Shown piece after piece: positions 34,096 through 44,108 of a DNA stretch of 64,000 bases (within the stretch, counting starts at the first letter, position 1; each line of letters starts with the position of its first letter). Below the pieces are notes generated by a model that was not told where the DNA came from, searched no databases, and was given only the letters and a program-made list of their open reading frames with translations. Both the position numbers and the translations under genes were made by a program. The DNA is taken from contig NZ_JASTZU010000063.1 of assembly GCF_030282825.1 (NCBI RefSeq), forward strand, positions 62,001 to 126,000. The letters are read 5' to 3'. This stretch comes from Aquibacillus rhizosphaerae. Its GTDB lineage: Bacteria > Bacillota > Bacilli > Bacillales > Amphibacillaceae.

Positions 34096-34485
34096 TTGCA
34101 TATTACATTTAAAGAACGTGACATAGAACTATCATTCGGGCTTAGAACACTGACAGAAATAGATCGATCATTAGGGTTAGAGGTAGAAAGCGTAAGTTTA
34201 GGTCAAGGTTTAGAAACAATGCTTGCACCTGGCTTACAATCAGGTAACGTCATCTGTTTGTACAAGCTGATTAAGGCAGCGACCGCACATGATAAAAACC
34301 CACCTAAAACGGACGCAGAATTTGAAGCTATTCTTGATGACATTGCGGACGATGAAGGGTTAGAAGAGTTTGGTGCGCAAGTAATGGGGGAGTTGGGAAA
34401 GCGACCTATGACCCGAAATCTAGTTCCAGAGAAGTACCAGGAGCTGAAGAAGGTCAAGAAGGAGAGCAAACCCAAAGCAGTATAA
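34096..34485 (+). CDS. tail assembly chaperone, short form (gpG-like)
   Basis: 129 residues from TTG 34096, 7 nt after AGGAGG. HITFKERDIELSFGLRTLTE fits the TP901-1-type tail assembly chaperone family. It coats the tape measure during tail assembly. A minus-one frameshift at 34395-34401 makes the longer form described separately. Confidence 0.85.
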   Translation: MHITFKERDIELSFGLRTLTEIDRSLGLEVESVSLGQGLETMLAPGLQSGNVICLYKLIKAATAHDKNPPKTDAEFEAILDDIADDEGLEEFGAQVMGELGKRPMTRNLVPEKYQELKKVKKESKPKAV

Positions 34486-34853
34486 CGTATAACGAAATTG
34501 TTATTTATGCCATGCGTAAGCTTGATATGAATCGATTAGCTGACGTGGAACAAATGACATTGACTGAGTTTCATTACAAGCGATATGCGCGGGAATACAA
34601 AGAAATTGATGAAGAATACAGGATGCATAAGCTTGCATTTTTAACACGTAATGCGAGCGTAACAGAGAACACAGGTACAGACAAGAAGCCGAAAGAAGAA
34701 TATGTTTTCAAGAATTTCAAAGACTTCTTTGATTATGAAAAGGCATTGGAATCTGTAGATCAAGAAATTAAAGAAGAAAAGAAGAAAGAATCTCCTAATA
34801 AAAAATTATCACCAGCTCAATTAGCATTACGACATAACTCCAGAAAGGAGTGA
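34096..34853 (+). CDS. tail assembly chaperone, frameshift long form (gpGT-like)
   Basis: A fusion of 102 residues of the short form with 150 residues from the minus-one frame (252 in all), joined at GGGAAAG 34395-34401. The extension contains the conserved-looking MRKLDMNRLADVEQMTLTEF and a charged coiled region. An independent gene starting at ATG 34512 is less likely, since it lacks a ribosome site and its frame is open far upstream to the slip site. In lambda the extension recruits the tail tube subunit to the tape measure complex. Confidence 0.82.
34395..34401 (+). promoter_or_regulatory. minus-one ribosomal frameshift site GGGAAAG
   Basis: In the zero frame the bases read G GGA AAG, the same slippery heptamer as lambda G-T. 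After slippage the minus-one frame is open from 34401 to the stop at 34851-34853 without interruption. Confidence 0.85.
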
Positions 34854-34857
34854 CTAA

Positions 34858-37428
34858 ATGGCTGATTATTCCATTGATGCCGAACTAAAAGCAAGTGTTG
34901 GTAAGTATAAGAAAGCAATCGATGCAGCTAGAAAGGTAACGCAGAAGTTTAAGAGTGAATCTGATAGCGCTGAAGATACCGAACTAGACGCTAACATAAA
35001 ACCATTAAAGCGTAATATCAAAATTGCACGTAAGCAGATGGAAGCTTTTAGAGCTAGTGCGTCTAAAGATGTGAATGTCGATGTGGATGTAAACAACCAG
35101 GAAGCCAAAAAGAAGATAGGTTTCTTAATGGCTGCCAAACTAGCGTTATCTAAAACGGTGGTCATACCTGTTGAAGCTAGAATAAGCAAATTTCAAACAG
35201 CGATGGGACGTATTGCTAATACGATTCGTGCGTTTGATACCGTTGCTCAGAACACATTTCAAGGGATTGGTATATCAATATCCTCAACACTAGTTCCAAT
35301 TATTGCATCAATGGTACCTGCCATTATGGCGGTTGGAAATGCAATTGGTGTACTTAGTGGTGGTGTTGCTGGACTAGCTACATCATTTGCAGTTGCCGGT
35401 TCTGGTGCTGTTGCATTTGGTGCGGTCGCTACATCAGCGCTTGGAAGTGTTTTTGAGACTAACAAAGAAGTTACCGCATTTCAGGAACAATTAGCAAATA
35501 CATCAGACGCAAAAGAAAGAGCAAAAATCAATGAACAAATTGCCCAGGCAACTAAAGGATTATCTAAGGAGCAACAAAAAGGACTGAAATCACTACAAGG
35601 TTTCAGTAAGTTCTGGGGTAAGTTTGCAAAACAATTCGAACAACCTGTTATGGATATATTCATCCGTAGCTTAGACCAGTTACAAGGACTTATTAAGCAA
35701 CTAGAACCGGTCTTTGATGGTGCGGTGAAAGCAGTTGATGTATTATCTAAAAGTCTAGGTGGAGCGATTCAATCTGATCAGTTTAAGAAGTTCACTAAAT
35801 TCTTAGGCGATACAGTTGAACCAGCAATGATTACTCTTGGAAAAGCATTTGGTCATACAATGATGGGGGTCCAAAACCTTATGATTGCGTTTGGTCCATT
35901 ATCTGAGGATATGCAAGATGGATTTTTGAACATGATGAAACGCTTCTCAGAATGGACAGCTGGACTCGAAAACTCAAAAGGGTTTCAGAAGTTTGTTGAC
36001 TATGTAAGGACGAATATACCGATTATCCGGTCAATCTTTGGTGATACGTTCAAGGGTATCATTAACCTATTCGCTTCATTCGGTGATAATAGCTCTATTA
36101 TCTTTACTAAACTAGCTGAGATGATGGCCAAGTTCAGAAAATGGTCTGAAACAGTTAAAAAGAGTGATGGATTTCAGAAATTTATTGAATATGTAGAAAC
36201 GAATGGACCTAAAGTAATTGCTTTAATCGGAAATATTATTTCATTTATTATCAATCTAGGTATTGCGCTTGCTCCTATGGGCGCAGCTCTACTCGGCATC
36301 ATCAACAGCTTTATTAGTTGGACAAATTCCATGATGGAATCCTATCCAATTATAGGAAAGATCATAGCTATAATTACAGTTGTTGCGGGTGTTCTTATTG
36401 CGATAGTGCCTAATATCATTGCATTTGTTTCTGCTTTTTCAGGTGTTGGCGGTGTAATTATGAAAGTTATACCGTGGGTTGTTCGAATTGGAGGCTCCTT
36501 ACTAAGGTTTGCTGGTGGTCCAATTGGATTAGCTATTCAAGCAGTGATTTTACTCGGAATAATCATCTATAAAAATTGGGATGCCATTTGGAAGACTACC
36601 AAAAAGATATTTTCTGTAATAGGTAGTTTCATGTCGAGTAGTTTGAATTTTTGGATAGATATTTTCAAAACATCAACATCAACAATAAAAACAGTTCTCA
36701 AACAAGTATTTTCGTTTATTTTTAATAACGTGATTAAAAATTATATGGATTCTGCGCTAAATCACATAAAAATAGTTTGGCAATTCATAAAAAACAGCTT
36801 TAAAAATGCACTAGCTTTCGTAAAAGCGCTATTAACTGGCGATTTTCAGGGAATGGCTGATGCGGTATCAAATCAGATGACAAATATAAAAGATACAGTT
36901 TCTGATATCTGGAATAATGTGATGGATTTCTTTTCAGATATCGACCTATATGATAGTGGTAAAGCGATTATTCAAAGTGCTATTGATGGAATTTTAGCTG
37001 TGAAAAATAAAATATTGGGAACGGTTGAAGATATCGTTAGTAACGTTCGTGACTTTTGGCCTTTCTCACCTGCTAAAACAGGACCATTGAGTGACATTCA
37101 TAGAATGGATTTTGGTGTTATTAGCGACTCAATCAAAAGAGCAAAAAAACCTATACAACGAGAAACCGAAAGACTCGCTGCAACAACAGCCAATTCATTC
37201 AACCCAAACTTAAGCGTTAAATCATCGCAGATTACATCTAGTCTAAAGGGATTGAAACGTAATAGTGCTGCACAGGTAAGTAGTGCGGTTAACGCTGACA
37301 TAAAAGTTAATAACAAACAGCCAGCATATATTAACTTGAACCTTGGCGGAAGAGAATATAATACCTTTGTAGACGATATCTCTACTACTCAAGAAAGAGA
37401 AGCTCGTTTGAAAAGTAGATTTCAATAA
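34858..37428 (+). CDS. tape measure protein
   Basis: 856 residues, AAAGGAG before ATG. Coiled coil at 10-75, a Gly/Ala-rich hydrophobic region near 140-200, several membrane-like segments (about 470-570) and repeated GFQKFVDYVRTN/GFQKFIEYVETN units spaced about 60 residues apart (VDYV near 379, IEYV near 442). These are standard tape measure features. Length would set the tail at roughly 130 nm if 0.15 nm per residue holds. Follows the chaperone genes. Confidence 0.92.
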   Translation: MADYSIDAELKASVGKYKKAIDAARKVTQKFKSESDSAEDTELDANIKPLKRNIKIARKQMEAFRASASKDVNVDVDVNNQEAKKKIGFLMAAKLALSKTVVIPVEARISKFQTAMGRIANTIRAFDTVAQNTFQGIGISISSTLVPIIASMVPAIMAVGNAIGVLSGGVAGLATSFAVAGSGAVAFGAVATSALGSVFETNKEVTAFQEQLANTSDAKERAKINEQIAQATKGLSKEQQKGLKSLQGFSKFWGKFAKQFEQPVMDIFIRSLDQLQGLIKQLEPVFDGAVKAVDVLSKSLGGAIQSDQFKKFTKFLGDTVEPAMITLGKAFGHTMMGVQNLMIAFGPLSEDMQDGFLNMMKRFSEWTAGLENSKGFQKFVDYVRTNIPIIRSIFGDTFKGIINLFASFGDNSSIIFTKLAEMMAKFRKWSETVKKSDGFQKFIEYVETNGPKVIALIGNIISFIINLGIALAPMGAALLGIINSFISWTNSMMESYPIIGKIIAIITVVAGVLIAIVPNIIAFVSAFSGVGGVIMKVIPWVVRIGGSLLRFAGGPIGLAIQAVILLGIIIYKNWDAIWKTTKKIFSVIGSFMSSSLNFWIDIFKTSTSTIKTVLKQVFSFIFNNVIKNYMDSALNHIKIVWQFIKNSFKNALAFVKALLTGDFQGMADAVSNQMTNIKDTVSDIWNNVMDFFSDIDLYDSGKAIIQSAIDGILAVKNKILGTVEDIVSNVRDFWPFSPAKTGPLSDIHRMDFGVISDSIKRAKKPIQRETERLAATTANSFNPNLSVKSSQITSSLKGLKRNSAAQVSSAVNADIKVNNKQPAYINLNLGGREYNTFVDDISTTQEREARLKSRFQ

Positions 37429-37439
37429 GGAGGTGCTTT

Positions 37440-38939
37440 ATGTACGGATTCGTTGACTTTAATGAAAGAGGTGTGCTTAGCACCTCTTTATCAATTCAAA
37501 CCACGTTTAATAGTCTTAACCTAGATGATATGTTAACAGATGACACTGGTAGTTTTACGACTCTGACTGTATCTGGTAGGAGCAATCAAAGTAATCGAAT
37601 TGACACCACTGAAGTACCAGGACGTGACGGTTTACTTGAATCAGAAGAACATACAAGTAGCGAAAGAGAAATCGTCGTTAAGTATCAAATAACTGATAAA
37701 ACAAATGCAGGGTTTAGGCAACGATGTAACAGATTGAATTCGTTGTTGAAAGGCTCCAAAAAGGAATTAGTGTTCTCTGATGAGGATGCTATTTTTTATG
37801 CGACATTATCAGTAAATGAACTTCCTGAAGAGAATAGCAATAGTTTAGTAGGTACAATCACTTTTCTTTGTTCTGACCCATATAAATATGGTTCAGAAAT
37901 ACCAGCATCTTTCCAAAATGATATCGCCACTATAACAAACGAAGGTACAACAGAAGCGAATCCAATATTCGAGATGGAATTGTTAGCACCAGTCACCTTT
38001 GCTATGATTCAAAATCAAGACAATGAATATATGATGGTGGGTAAACCTCTTTCAATTGAAGATACGGTGTTTGAGCCAGAAATACTTATCTTACACGATA
38101 CTATGAGCACTATGACAGGATGGACACAGGCGAATTATGTAGACAATGGGAATATATCCGGTGAAATGGTATCGGATGGAGCAGGTATGTATCCTAACCT
38201 TTATGGAGATGTTATAGAACCACCAACATGGCAAGGTCCATCAGATAAAAAACCCTTATCTGAACCGTTACAAGACTTTCGGGCAGAAATCATGGTTGAG
38301 CAAAATAACCTAGACTTCCAAAATGGAATGCTAGAAATCTACTTTTTAGATGCGGCAGATAATACCGTTGCTAAGATTGGTATTGAAGATCGTTGGGCAT
38401 ACCAGGACAAGAACGTTGGTAAATTTCAACTCGGTCCAATTGATGATAGACATAATGTAAGTATAGAGCCAAACAAATCTACTGGGTGGAATAACTTTAA
38501 TGGATTGCTACGCATTGAAAGAATAGGCAATGTTTGGCGCCCTTATTGGGCAATCATTCGACCAGATGGGATGCATGTAGCTGTTAAATCAACCGTTAAA
38601 TATGTAGATGGTTTGGATAAGTACGCAGCACCTATTGCTCAAATACAAGTAGCAATGAGAAAGTGGCCAACAACGGAAGCAACAGATCAACGAGTCAATG
38701 ATATTAAGGTTTATAAGATAAATCAAGAACCTGATGGAATCCCATATATAGCTAAAGAAGGAGATATCATTACACTTGATCATAAAGCGAAAGATATCTT
38801 GATTAATGGAGAATTGCGAATGGACTTGATTAATTTTGGTGCCGACTTTTTTAAATTAGCAAAAGGTAAAAATCAATTAATTGTACAGCCAATTAATAGT
38901 TTTATTACAAGGGTTAAGTACAGGGAGCGTTTTAAATGA
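37440..38939 (+). CDS. distal tail protein (Dit family)
   Basis: 499 residues, AAGGAGGTG before ATG. The N-terminal Sipho_tail domain includes VPGRDGLLE, RCNRLNSLLK and FLCSDPYKYG, with an inserted carbohydrate-binding-like beta domain of about 200 residues (near 215-430) that makes it longer than the minimal Dit. Hub of the baseplate. Confidence 0.85.
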   Translation: MYGFVDFNERGVLSTSLSIQTTFNSLNLDDMLTDDTGSFTTLTVSGRSNQSNRIDTTEVPGRDGLLESEEHTSSEREIVVKYQITDKTNAGFRQRCNRLNSLLKGSKKELVFSDEDAIFYATLSVNELPEENSNSLVGTITFLCSDPYKYGSEIPASFQNDIATITNEGTTEANPIFEMELLAPVTFAMIQNQDNEYMMVGKPLSIEDTVFEPEILILHDTMSTMTGWTQANYVDNGNISGEMVSDGAGMYPNLYGDVIEPPTWQGPSDKKPLSEPLQDFRAEIMVEQNNLDFQNGMLEIYFLDAADNTVAKIGIEDRWAYQDKNVGKFQLGPIDDRHNVSIEPNKSTGWNNFNGLLRIERIGNVWRPYWAIIRPDGMHVAVKSTVKYVDGLDKYAAPIAQIQVAMRKWPTTEATDQRVNDIKVYKINQEPDGIPYIAKEGDIITLDHKAKDILINGELRMDLINFGADFFKLAKGKNQLIVQPINSFITRVKYRERFK

Positions 38940-41900
38940 GTGAGATTTTTATTGCAGATGGACAAACAGACACTATCTTGGACGTTATATCAAAAGAGAA
39001 TATATTATCTAACCAACATCGCAAATCCTTACAAAACAATTTAGAAACATTTCAGTTTGAAACATTTGCTGATAAACGCTTTTCCAAATATCTTGGGAAA
39101 AGGAATCGAGTGATTATTCCTAGTGAAGACGGAGAATTTATTGAGTTTGTTATCTTTGAAGCTGGAGTTGATAGGATTCAAAGATACTCAGAAGTATATA
39201 CATCTGCTAGTTACTTAGATTTAAAGAAAACAAGAGTAATAGCGCCACATACAACAGGTGCAGATAGCGCAGAAGTTCATACAATTAATGCTTTATCAGG
39301 TGCAGAATGGCAACCAGGAACGATTGCTTATGCGGGCGTTCGAACCATTATCTTTGATAATTACACGAATCCATTCGCATATCTAAAAAAAGTTGCTAGT
39401 GAATTCGGATTAGAACTGCGTTTCCGTATAGAACATGATGGTTCTCAAATAACTGGTAGATATGTTGATTTAGTAGAACGTGTAGGTGATTGGCGAGGGA
39501 GAACGGTTGAATTTGGACAAGACTTGCTTGAGTTAAGACGTATAGAAAAAACGGATCAGATTGTTACTGCTCTTAGAGGTGTATTTGAGAAAGAAGATGG
39601 AACACGATTAGACGTGTTAGTAACAGATGAAGATGCCTTGCAACGTTGGGGTCGTAATGGAAGACATTTAATTGAAGTATATGAGCCTCAAAGTACCAAT
39701 CAAGATATGACTGAAGAACAATTAACTCAATATACCCGTACAGAATTAAACAAACGAATCAATGCATCTGTAGAATATAAAGGTGGTATAGCTGACTTGG
39801 AGCATATGCCGGGAATGGAAAACAAGCGCATCCGTTTTGCTGACACAATTAGAATTAAGGATACTAGCTATGATCCATCTTTGTATTTAGAAGCAAGAAT
39901 TCACACAATGGATAGGGATATTGTTAAGAAGGGCAACAAGAAAGTTACTTTAGGTGATTATGAGGAATTTACTGAAGATGAAGTAAAGGCTATATGGAAG
40001 TCGCTACAAACTCAAATAAGTAAAAAAATGAGTGAACTCCAAGTGTTGGAAGTCACCTATGACAAGAACACGATTGATGGTAAAGACCAAACCTCATATG
40101 AAGACAGTACCGTATTCACTGAACAGTACGCAGAGAAAAAGAAAGTAATGAGCACCACGGCACCAACAGATAAAAGTGTAATCTGGGTAGACAATAGTAA
40201 CCCTGATAATGTTGTTTGGAAGGTATGGGATGGAACGGAATGGAAGCTGGGCCCGAGTGGTCCAAAAGGTGAGGACGGCTATACACCAATTAAGGGTGTT
40301 GATTATTTTGATGGCTTGGATGGCCAAGATGGAACTAGTTCTTACTTATGGGTGAGGTACAGTCAAAACTCAGATGGTAGTGGAATGACCACTGATCCGA
40401 CAAACGCGGTTTATATAGGGGTTGTTACAACCACAGAACCAATAGCTCCGACTTCTTATACTAGCTACACTTGGACTTTAATAAAAGGTTCAGATGGTGT
40501 AAAAGGTGAAACTGGTTCAGATGGTAAAACTTCTCATTTACACATTAGATATAGTAATGATGGTGGTAATACCTTTACAGCGAATAACGGTGAAACTGTT
40601 GGTACTTATATTGGTACTTATGTGGATTTTAGTAGCCCTGACAGTAATAATGTCAGTGATTATACTTGGAATAGAGTTAAAGGTGAGAAGGGCGATACTG
40701 GACCTCAGGGGGTCGAGGGTCCTATAGGGCCAGAGGGCGCTCAGGGTCCAAATATAGTTGATGGGAATACCAGCTTTGGTGAAGCTTTTAATACTTTAGG
40801 CAAAAACTATTATTATCAGGCGGATGTAGTTCCTGGCGATTGGTATAGGATTGCTTATAATTCCGGTAATAGAGCGCATGGTAAATTTATATTGAAGGAT
40901 ATCACATCGAGTAATCATGCAGTATTAACTTTCGAAGCGTCTGTGAATTATGGAAGTAGACCCACTATTACAGTACTATCCTCCACACGATATGGAGGCA
41001 CTCCGGTATTCCAGAAGGTTAGGATTGTTAAGTATGGTGTTTATGATCCTGTATATCTAGAAGTTTTTATACCTAGCAATTCCCGATCTCCAATGAGTGT
41101 ACATTGCTGGATAACAGAAAATATCCAGAGTTCAGGATGGGTAGGATTGGATTGGGAAGTTGGTAGTATACCTACAGGATATACTACATACACAAGGAAT
41201 TCCGATTATGGGGACACTTCTCAAGATGTAGCAGATAATGCACAATCGGTAGCCGATAGCGCTAAAACAACTGCGGATGGCAAGAACACTGTTTTATATT
41301 CGCCTACACAACCATCAACAACAGGACGCAAAACACATGACGTATGGTTTGATATAGACAACGATTATAAGATGTATCGATTTGATGGTAGTTTATGGGT
41401 AGAAGCACCGTTTGGAGAGAGTGCTATTATAGCTAACTCCATTACCGCCAATCACATTAAATCCTTATTAGGGCTAAATGTGAATGATCAATTCATTGTA
41501 GATGCTAATGGTAATGTTACATTTGCAGGGAAGTTGAATGGTGCGGATGGAAACTTTTCAGGTAGTGTGTCGACAGATAAAGACATGAGTATAGGTAAAA
41601 GCTTAAGTTTAAATACAACAGGGACCTTGTTATCAGACATTAATTTCATTAGAGATGGGATCTTACAAGGTAGACTCGGAAGTACAGCTGACGGGTTAGT
41701 TATCGACCTGAGAAATCAAAGGAATCTTACCATTTACGGAGGAGAGACTCAAGGCGGTTCAGTATCTTTTGATATTGATACGGTTATCGGTCTCGGATTA
41801 AGGGTTGGGTATGTGAATGATGTTATAGATTTTAAATCATCAGGCGACCCGACAACAATGCGACCAGAAAATGGTTTTTGTGGAACTGGAGCTAGGAATA

Positions 41901-42103
41901 CGGAGAGTAGTTTTACCGGTGCTGTTTCAGGTGTGGGAGTAAACTTTAGAACGAAAAAGACCTATATACCTTCTTCAGTAGGATTAAGTGGAACTTCGTA
42001 CACAGCAACAGGTAGGGTAGCTAATATCACTAAAGATGGTTTCTGGTTATATGTAAACAAAGAGGCCGATTACTCTTATTGGAGAGGTAACTATAACGCA
42101 TAA
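38936..42103 (+). CDS. tail-associated endopeptidase/tail spike (Tal) with collagen-like segments
   Basis: 1055 residues, overlapping the Dit gene by 4 nt. Residues about 1-370 form the prophage tail endopeptidase (gp44/Tal) domain. Two Gly-x-y collagen-like stretches lie near residues 440-475 and 583-607, separated by repeated SxLWVRYSxNSDG/SHLHIRYSNDGG modules. The C-terminal 250 residues are beta-rich (SVSTDKDMSIGKSLSL) and probably form the receptor-binding spike. Mixed repeats suggest recombination-prone host range evolution. Confidence 0.85.
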   Translation: MSEIFIADGQTDTILDVISKENILSNQHRKSLQNNLETFQFETFADKRFSKYLGKRNRVIIPSEDGEFIEFVIFEAGVDRIQRYSEVYTSASYLDLKKTRVIAPHTTGADSAEVHTINALSGAEWQPGTIAYAGVRTIIFDNYTNPFAYLKKVASEFGLELRFRIEHDGSQITGRYVDLVERVGDWRGRTVEFGQDLLELRRIEKTDQIVTALRGVFEKEDGTRLDVLVTDEDALQRWGRNGRHLIEVYEPQSTNQDMTEEQLTQYTRTELNKRINASVEYKGGIADLEHMPGMENKRIRFADTIRIKDTSYDPSLYLEARIHTMDRDIVKKGNKKVTLGDYEEFTEDEVKAIWKSLQTQISKKMSELQVLEVTYDKNTIDGKDQTSYEDSTVFTEQYAEKKKVMSTTAPTDKSVIWVDNSNPDNVVWKVWDGTEWKLGPSGPKGEDGYTPIKGVDYFDGLDGQDGTSSYLWVRYSQNSDGSGMTTDPTNAVYIGVVTTTEPIAPTSYTSYTWTLIKGSDGVKGETGSDGKTSHLHIRYSNDGGNTFTANNGETVGTYIGTYVDFSSPDSNNVSDYTWNRVKGEKGDTGPQGVEGPIGPEGAQGPNIVDGNTSFGEAFNTLGKNYYYQADVVPGDWYRIAYNSGNRAHGKFILKDITSSNHAVLTFEASVNYGSRPTITVLSSTRYGGTPVFQKVRIVKYGVYDPVYLEVFIPSNSRSPMSVHCWITENIQSSGWVGLDWEVGSIPTGYTTYTRNSDYGDTSQDVADNAQSVADSAKTTADGKNTVLYSPTQPSTTGRKTHDVWFDIDNDYKMYRFDGSLWVEAPFGESAIIANSITANHIKSLLGLNVNDQFIVDANGNVTFAGKLNGADGNFSGSVSTDKDMSIGKSLSLNTTGTLLSDINFIRDGILQGRLGSTADGLVIDLRNQRNLTIYGGETQGGSVSFDIDTVIGLGLRVGYVNDVIDFKSSGDPTTMRPENGFCGTGARNTESSFTGAVSGVGVNFRTKKTYIPSSVGLSGTSYTATGRVANITKDGFWLYVNKEADYSYWRGNYNA

Positions 42104-42118
42104 AAGGAGGGAAGACTA

Positions 42119-42424
42119 TTGATTGTAGGTATTAAAAATAGGAATGTTGATGTTGAATGTGATTCATGTAAACACCTATACTCGGATAAAGCAGAAGCAC
42201 CAGGGCAAGTGAAGAAGTATTTAGAGGAGTTTGGAGAATACGAGAACTACATCGTAAAATGTCCTGTTTGCGATTATCAAGAAACATACAATATGAACAT
42301 ACCTATCAATGATACGGACGAGCCTATTGCAACAGGTGATATTTCAGAAAGAGAAGAAGTACAAAGGTATTACGTTCGGTATTTGATGAGGTTAGTTAGA
42401 GAAGATTTGATAAGCGCCAATTAG
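42119..42424 (+). CDS. hypothetical tail-region protein with zinc-ribbon motif
   Basis: 101 residues from TTG 42119, with AGGAGGG upstream. Two cysteine pairs, CDSC and CPVC, about 40 residues apart, suggest a zinc ribbon. Not recognised; sits between spike and lysis genes. Confidence 0.6.
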   Translation: MIVGIKNRNVDVECDSCKHLYSDKAEAPGQVKKYLEEFGEYENYIVKCPVCDYQETYNMNIPINDTDEPIATGDISEREEVQRYYVRYLMRLVREDLISAN

Positions 42425-42436
42425 GGCGTATTTTTT
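42413..42436 (+). terminator. terminator after the tail operon
   Basis: GCGCC and GGGCG arms enclosing AATTA, then a T-run (TTTTTT at 42431-42436), overlapping the stop of the preceding gene. Confidence 0.65.
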
Positions 42437-42453
42437 ATGCCAAAAAATAAAAT

Positions 42454-42511
42454 GGGGGCGCGTATACGCCCCCTTATCTATACATCCGATGAGGGGGTAA
42501 TACTTCGGATG
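42454..42511. other. two further hairpins before the lysis genes
   Basis: GGGGGCG-CGTATA-CGCCCCC at 42454-42473, without a T-run, and CATCCGA (42483-42489) with TCGGATG (42505-42511). The loop of the second contains AGGGGG. Possibly transcript stabilising or processing structures. Confidence 0.5.
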
Positions 42512-42557
42512 GCAATATAAGGATTCGATTATAAAAGTATTTGTTAGGGGGTCTAAC

Positions 42558-42899
42558 ATGTCAGATCAAACCAAGGAAGTGGAGGATATGGAGAAGTTCA
42601 TGACTGTGCTCATGGAAGTAAAGATTTCACTTACCGAGCAAAACACTAAGCTAGATAACTTATTAGACATTAAACAAAAAGTAGATTCCACTTATGATAC
42701 TGCAAACAGCGCAGAAAGACGTTCCATTGAAAATGAAAAAGATATTGAGCGCATGCATGTCAAAATTAGCACCAAGGCAAGTAAAGAGGATATAGAAAGA
42801 ATTGTGAAAGAAAAAGATAATTGGAAAAAAACATTTCCGTCATGGGTAGCTGTAGCTGTAGCAGTTATCGCTTTAATTATGCCATTTTTAACAAATTAA
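42558..42899 (+). CDS. xhlA: XhlA family lysis-associated protein
   Basis: 113 residues. A long charged helix (KMEKFMTVLMEVKISL region, then EKDIERMHVKISTKASKED) is followed by one C-terminal membrane helix (WVAVAVAVIALIMPFL), the XhlA layout. In PBSX XhlA acts with XhlB holin and the amidase. AGGGGG lies before ATG. Confidence 0.85.
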   Translation: MSDQTKEVEDMEKFMTVLMEVKISLTEQNTKLDNLLDIKQKVDSTYDTANSAERRSIENEKDIERMHVKISTKASKEDIERIVKEKDNWKKTFPSWVAVAVAVIALIMPFLTN

Positions 42900-42913
42900 A
42901 GGAGGTGAGAGGT

Positions 42914-43150
42914 ATGGACAAAGGTACAGTAATTCGTACAGTGGTTTTAGTGTTTGCTTTGATTAACCAGTTATTAATGGCTAATGGTTTAACTCCAATC
43001 CCAGGAACAGAAGAAATGTGGGGTGAAGTTATTGCAACAGGATTTACATTTGTTGCCGCAGTAATTGCCTGGTTTAAAAATAACTATATAACTGCAAAAG
43101 GTGGACTACAAAAGCAAGCACTTCAGGCTCAAAGTTTAATCAAAAAGTAG
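42914..43150 (+). CDS. xhlB: SPP1-type holin
   Basis: 78 residues from ATG 42914, 8 nt after AAAGGAGGTG; an upstream in-frame start inside xhlA has no site. Two hydrophobic helices (TVIRTVVLVFALINQLLM and VIATGFTFVAAVIAWF) with NYITAKG at the end match the SPP1/XhlB holin family. Makes membrane holes that release the amidase. Confidence 0.88.
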   Translation: MDKGTVIRTVVLVFALINQLLMANGLTPIPGTEEMWGEVIATGFTFVAAVIAWFKNNYITAKGGLQKQALQAQSLIKK

Positions 43151-43176
43151 GGCGCTCATTATGGGTGCCTTTTTAT
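43149..43176 (+). terminator. weak terminator after holin gene
   Basis: GGGCGCTC and GGGTGCC arms with partial pairing, then TTTTTATTATTTT. Confidence 0.5.
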
Positions 43177-43201
43177 TATTTTATAAAGGGGTGAATAAGT
43201 A

Positions 43202-43990
43202 ATGGCATATCCATTTAAGAAGCGTAAATTAGTTGTTATCGCCGGCCATGATGATGACACATGGGAAACTACTGGCGGTAAAGGTATCCGCACTAATCTA
43301 GTAGCTGATGGTGTCTATGAAGAATACGACAGTAATATTGTAATTGCTCGTGAGCTAGTCGAACGTTTAGAAACTTATGATGAGTTAGAAGTGTTCTTCC
43401 CTCAAAGAAATGGAAGGGATATGACACTAAAAGAACGTGTGGACTATTGTAATAATGTAGGCGCTGATTTTGTTGTATTCATTCATAGTAACGCAGGTGG
43501 AAGAAGTGCAACAGGTGCTTGTTGCTTTTACTATCCTAACAGCCTTGGTGAAAAATTCGCTAATTACTATGCGGATGAAATGAAAAAAGCTAACTATCCT
43601 CTATGGCAGGGTGGAACATTTGCTTGTAACCCTCGTGATGGGTGGAGCTGGTTCTATGTAGTAACAAACACAAAAATGCCAGTTGGTTTAACAGAAAACT
43701 TTTTCTTTTCGAATCCAGCAGAGCTTAAAAAATACCTGCTAGATTCTAAACAACTGGATAATATCGCAACCATTCATGAGAAGGCGGTATTAAGATATTT
43801 CGGTTTAATCTATAAAAAAGTAAAGGGGGCAACAAAAATGGCAAATCAACAACCTAGTTCTTGGGCGACAGAAGCATGGAAGTGGGCGAAAGAACAAAAG
43901 ATTACAGATGGTTCTAATCCTAAAGATGCTATCACTAGACAAGAAGTTGTAACCATGCTTAAAAGGTATCATGATAGGTTTGGTAAATAA
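43202..43990 (+). CDS. N-acetylmuramoyl-L-alanine amidase (endolysin)
   Basis: 262 residues. Amidase_3 catalytic domain: VVIAGHDDD (His16), FIHSNAGG (His95) and GLTENFFFSN (Glu). A C-terminal SLH-like domain of about 45 residues (SSWATEAWKWAKEQKITDGS ending in MLKRYHDRFG) should target the cell wall. It cuts the bond between MurNAc and the stem peptide. Third gene of the lysis cassette. Confidence 0.92.
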   Translation: MAYPFKKRKLVVIAGHDDDTWETTGGKGIRTNLVADGVYEEYDSNIVIARELVERLETYDELEVFFPQRNGRDMTLKERVDYCNNVGADFVVFIHSNAGGRSATGACCFYYPNSLGEKFANYYADEMKKANYPLWQGGTFACNPRDGWSWFYVVTNTKMPVGLTENFFFSNPAELKKYLLDSKQLDNIATIHEKAVLRYFGLIYKKVKGATKMANQQPSSWATEAWKWAKEQKITDGSNPKDAITRQEVVTMLKRYHDRFGK

Positions 43991-44052
43991 TTGTAACAAA
44001 AGTCACAAACAAGCCAATAGAATTTGAATAAAATAAAACTGCAAAAGCCCTA

Positions 44053-44086
44053 AAAAGCCCTCACTTTAATTAGTGGGGGCTTTTTT
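44053..44086. terminator. terminator after the endolysin gene
   Basis: AAAAGCCCTCACT pairs with AGTGGGGGCTTTT, then more T. Its first 18 bases recur exactly in the terminator at 47787. Confidence 0.8.
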
Positions 44087-44108
44087 AAAACCTTCATGTA
44101 ATTGTTCG

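Noticed and set aside
34512-34853. Separate 113-residue gene after the tail chaperone
   Set aside because: No ribosome site, and the frame is open back to a correctly phased GGGAAAG slip site; better read as the frameshift extension.
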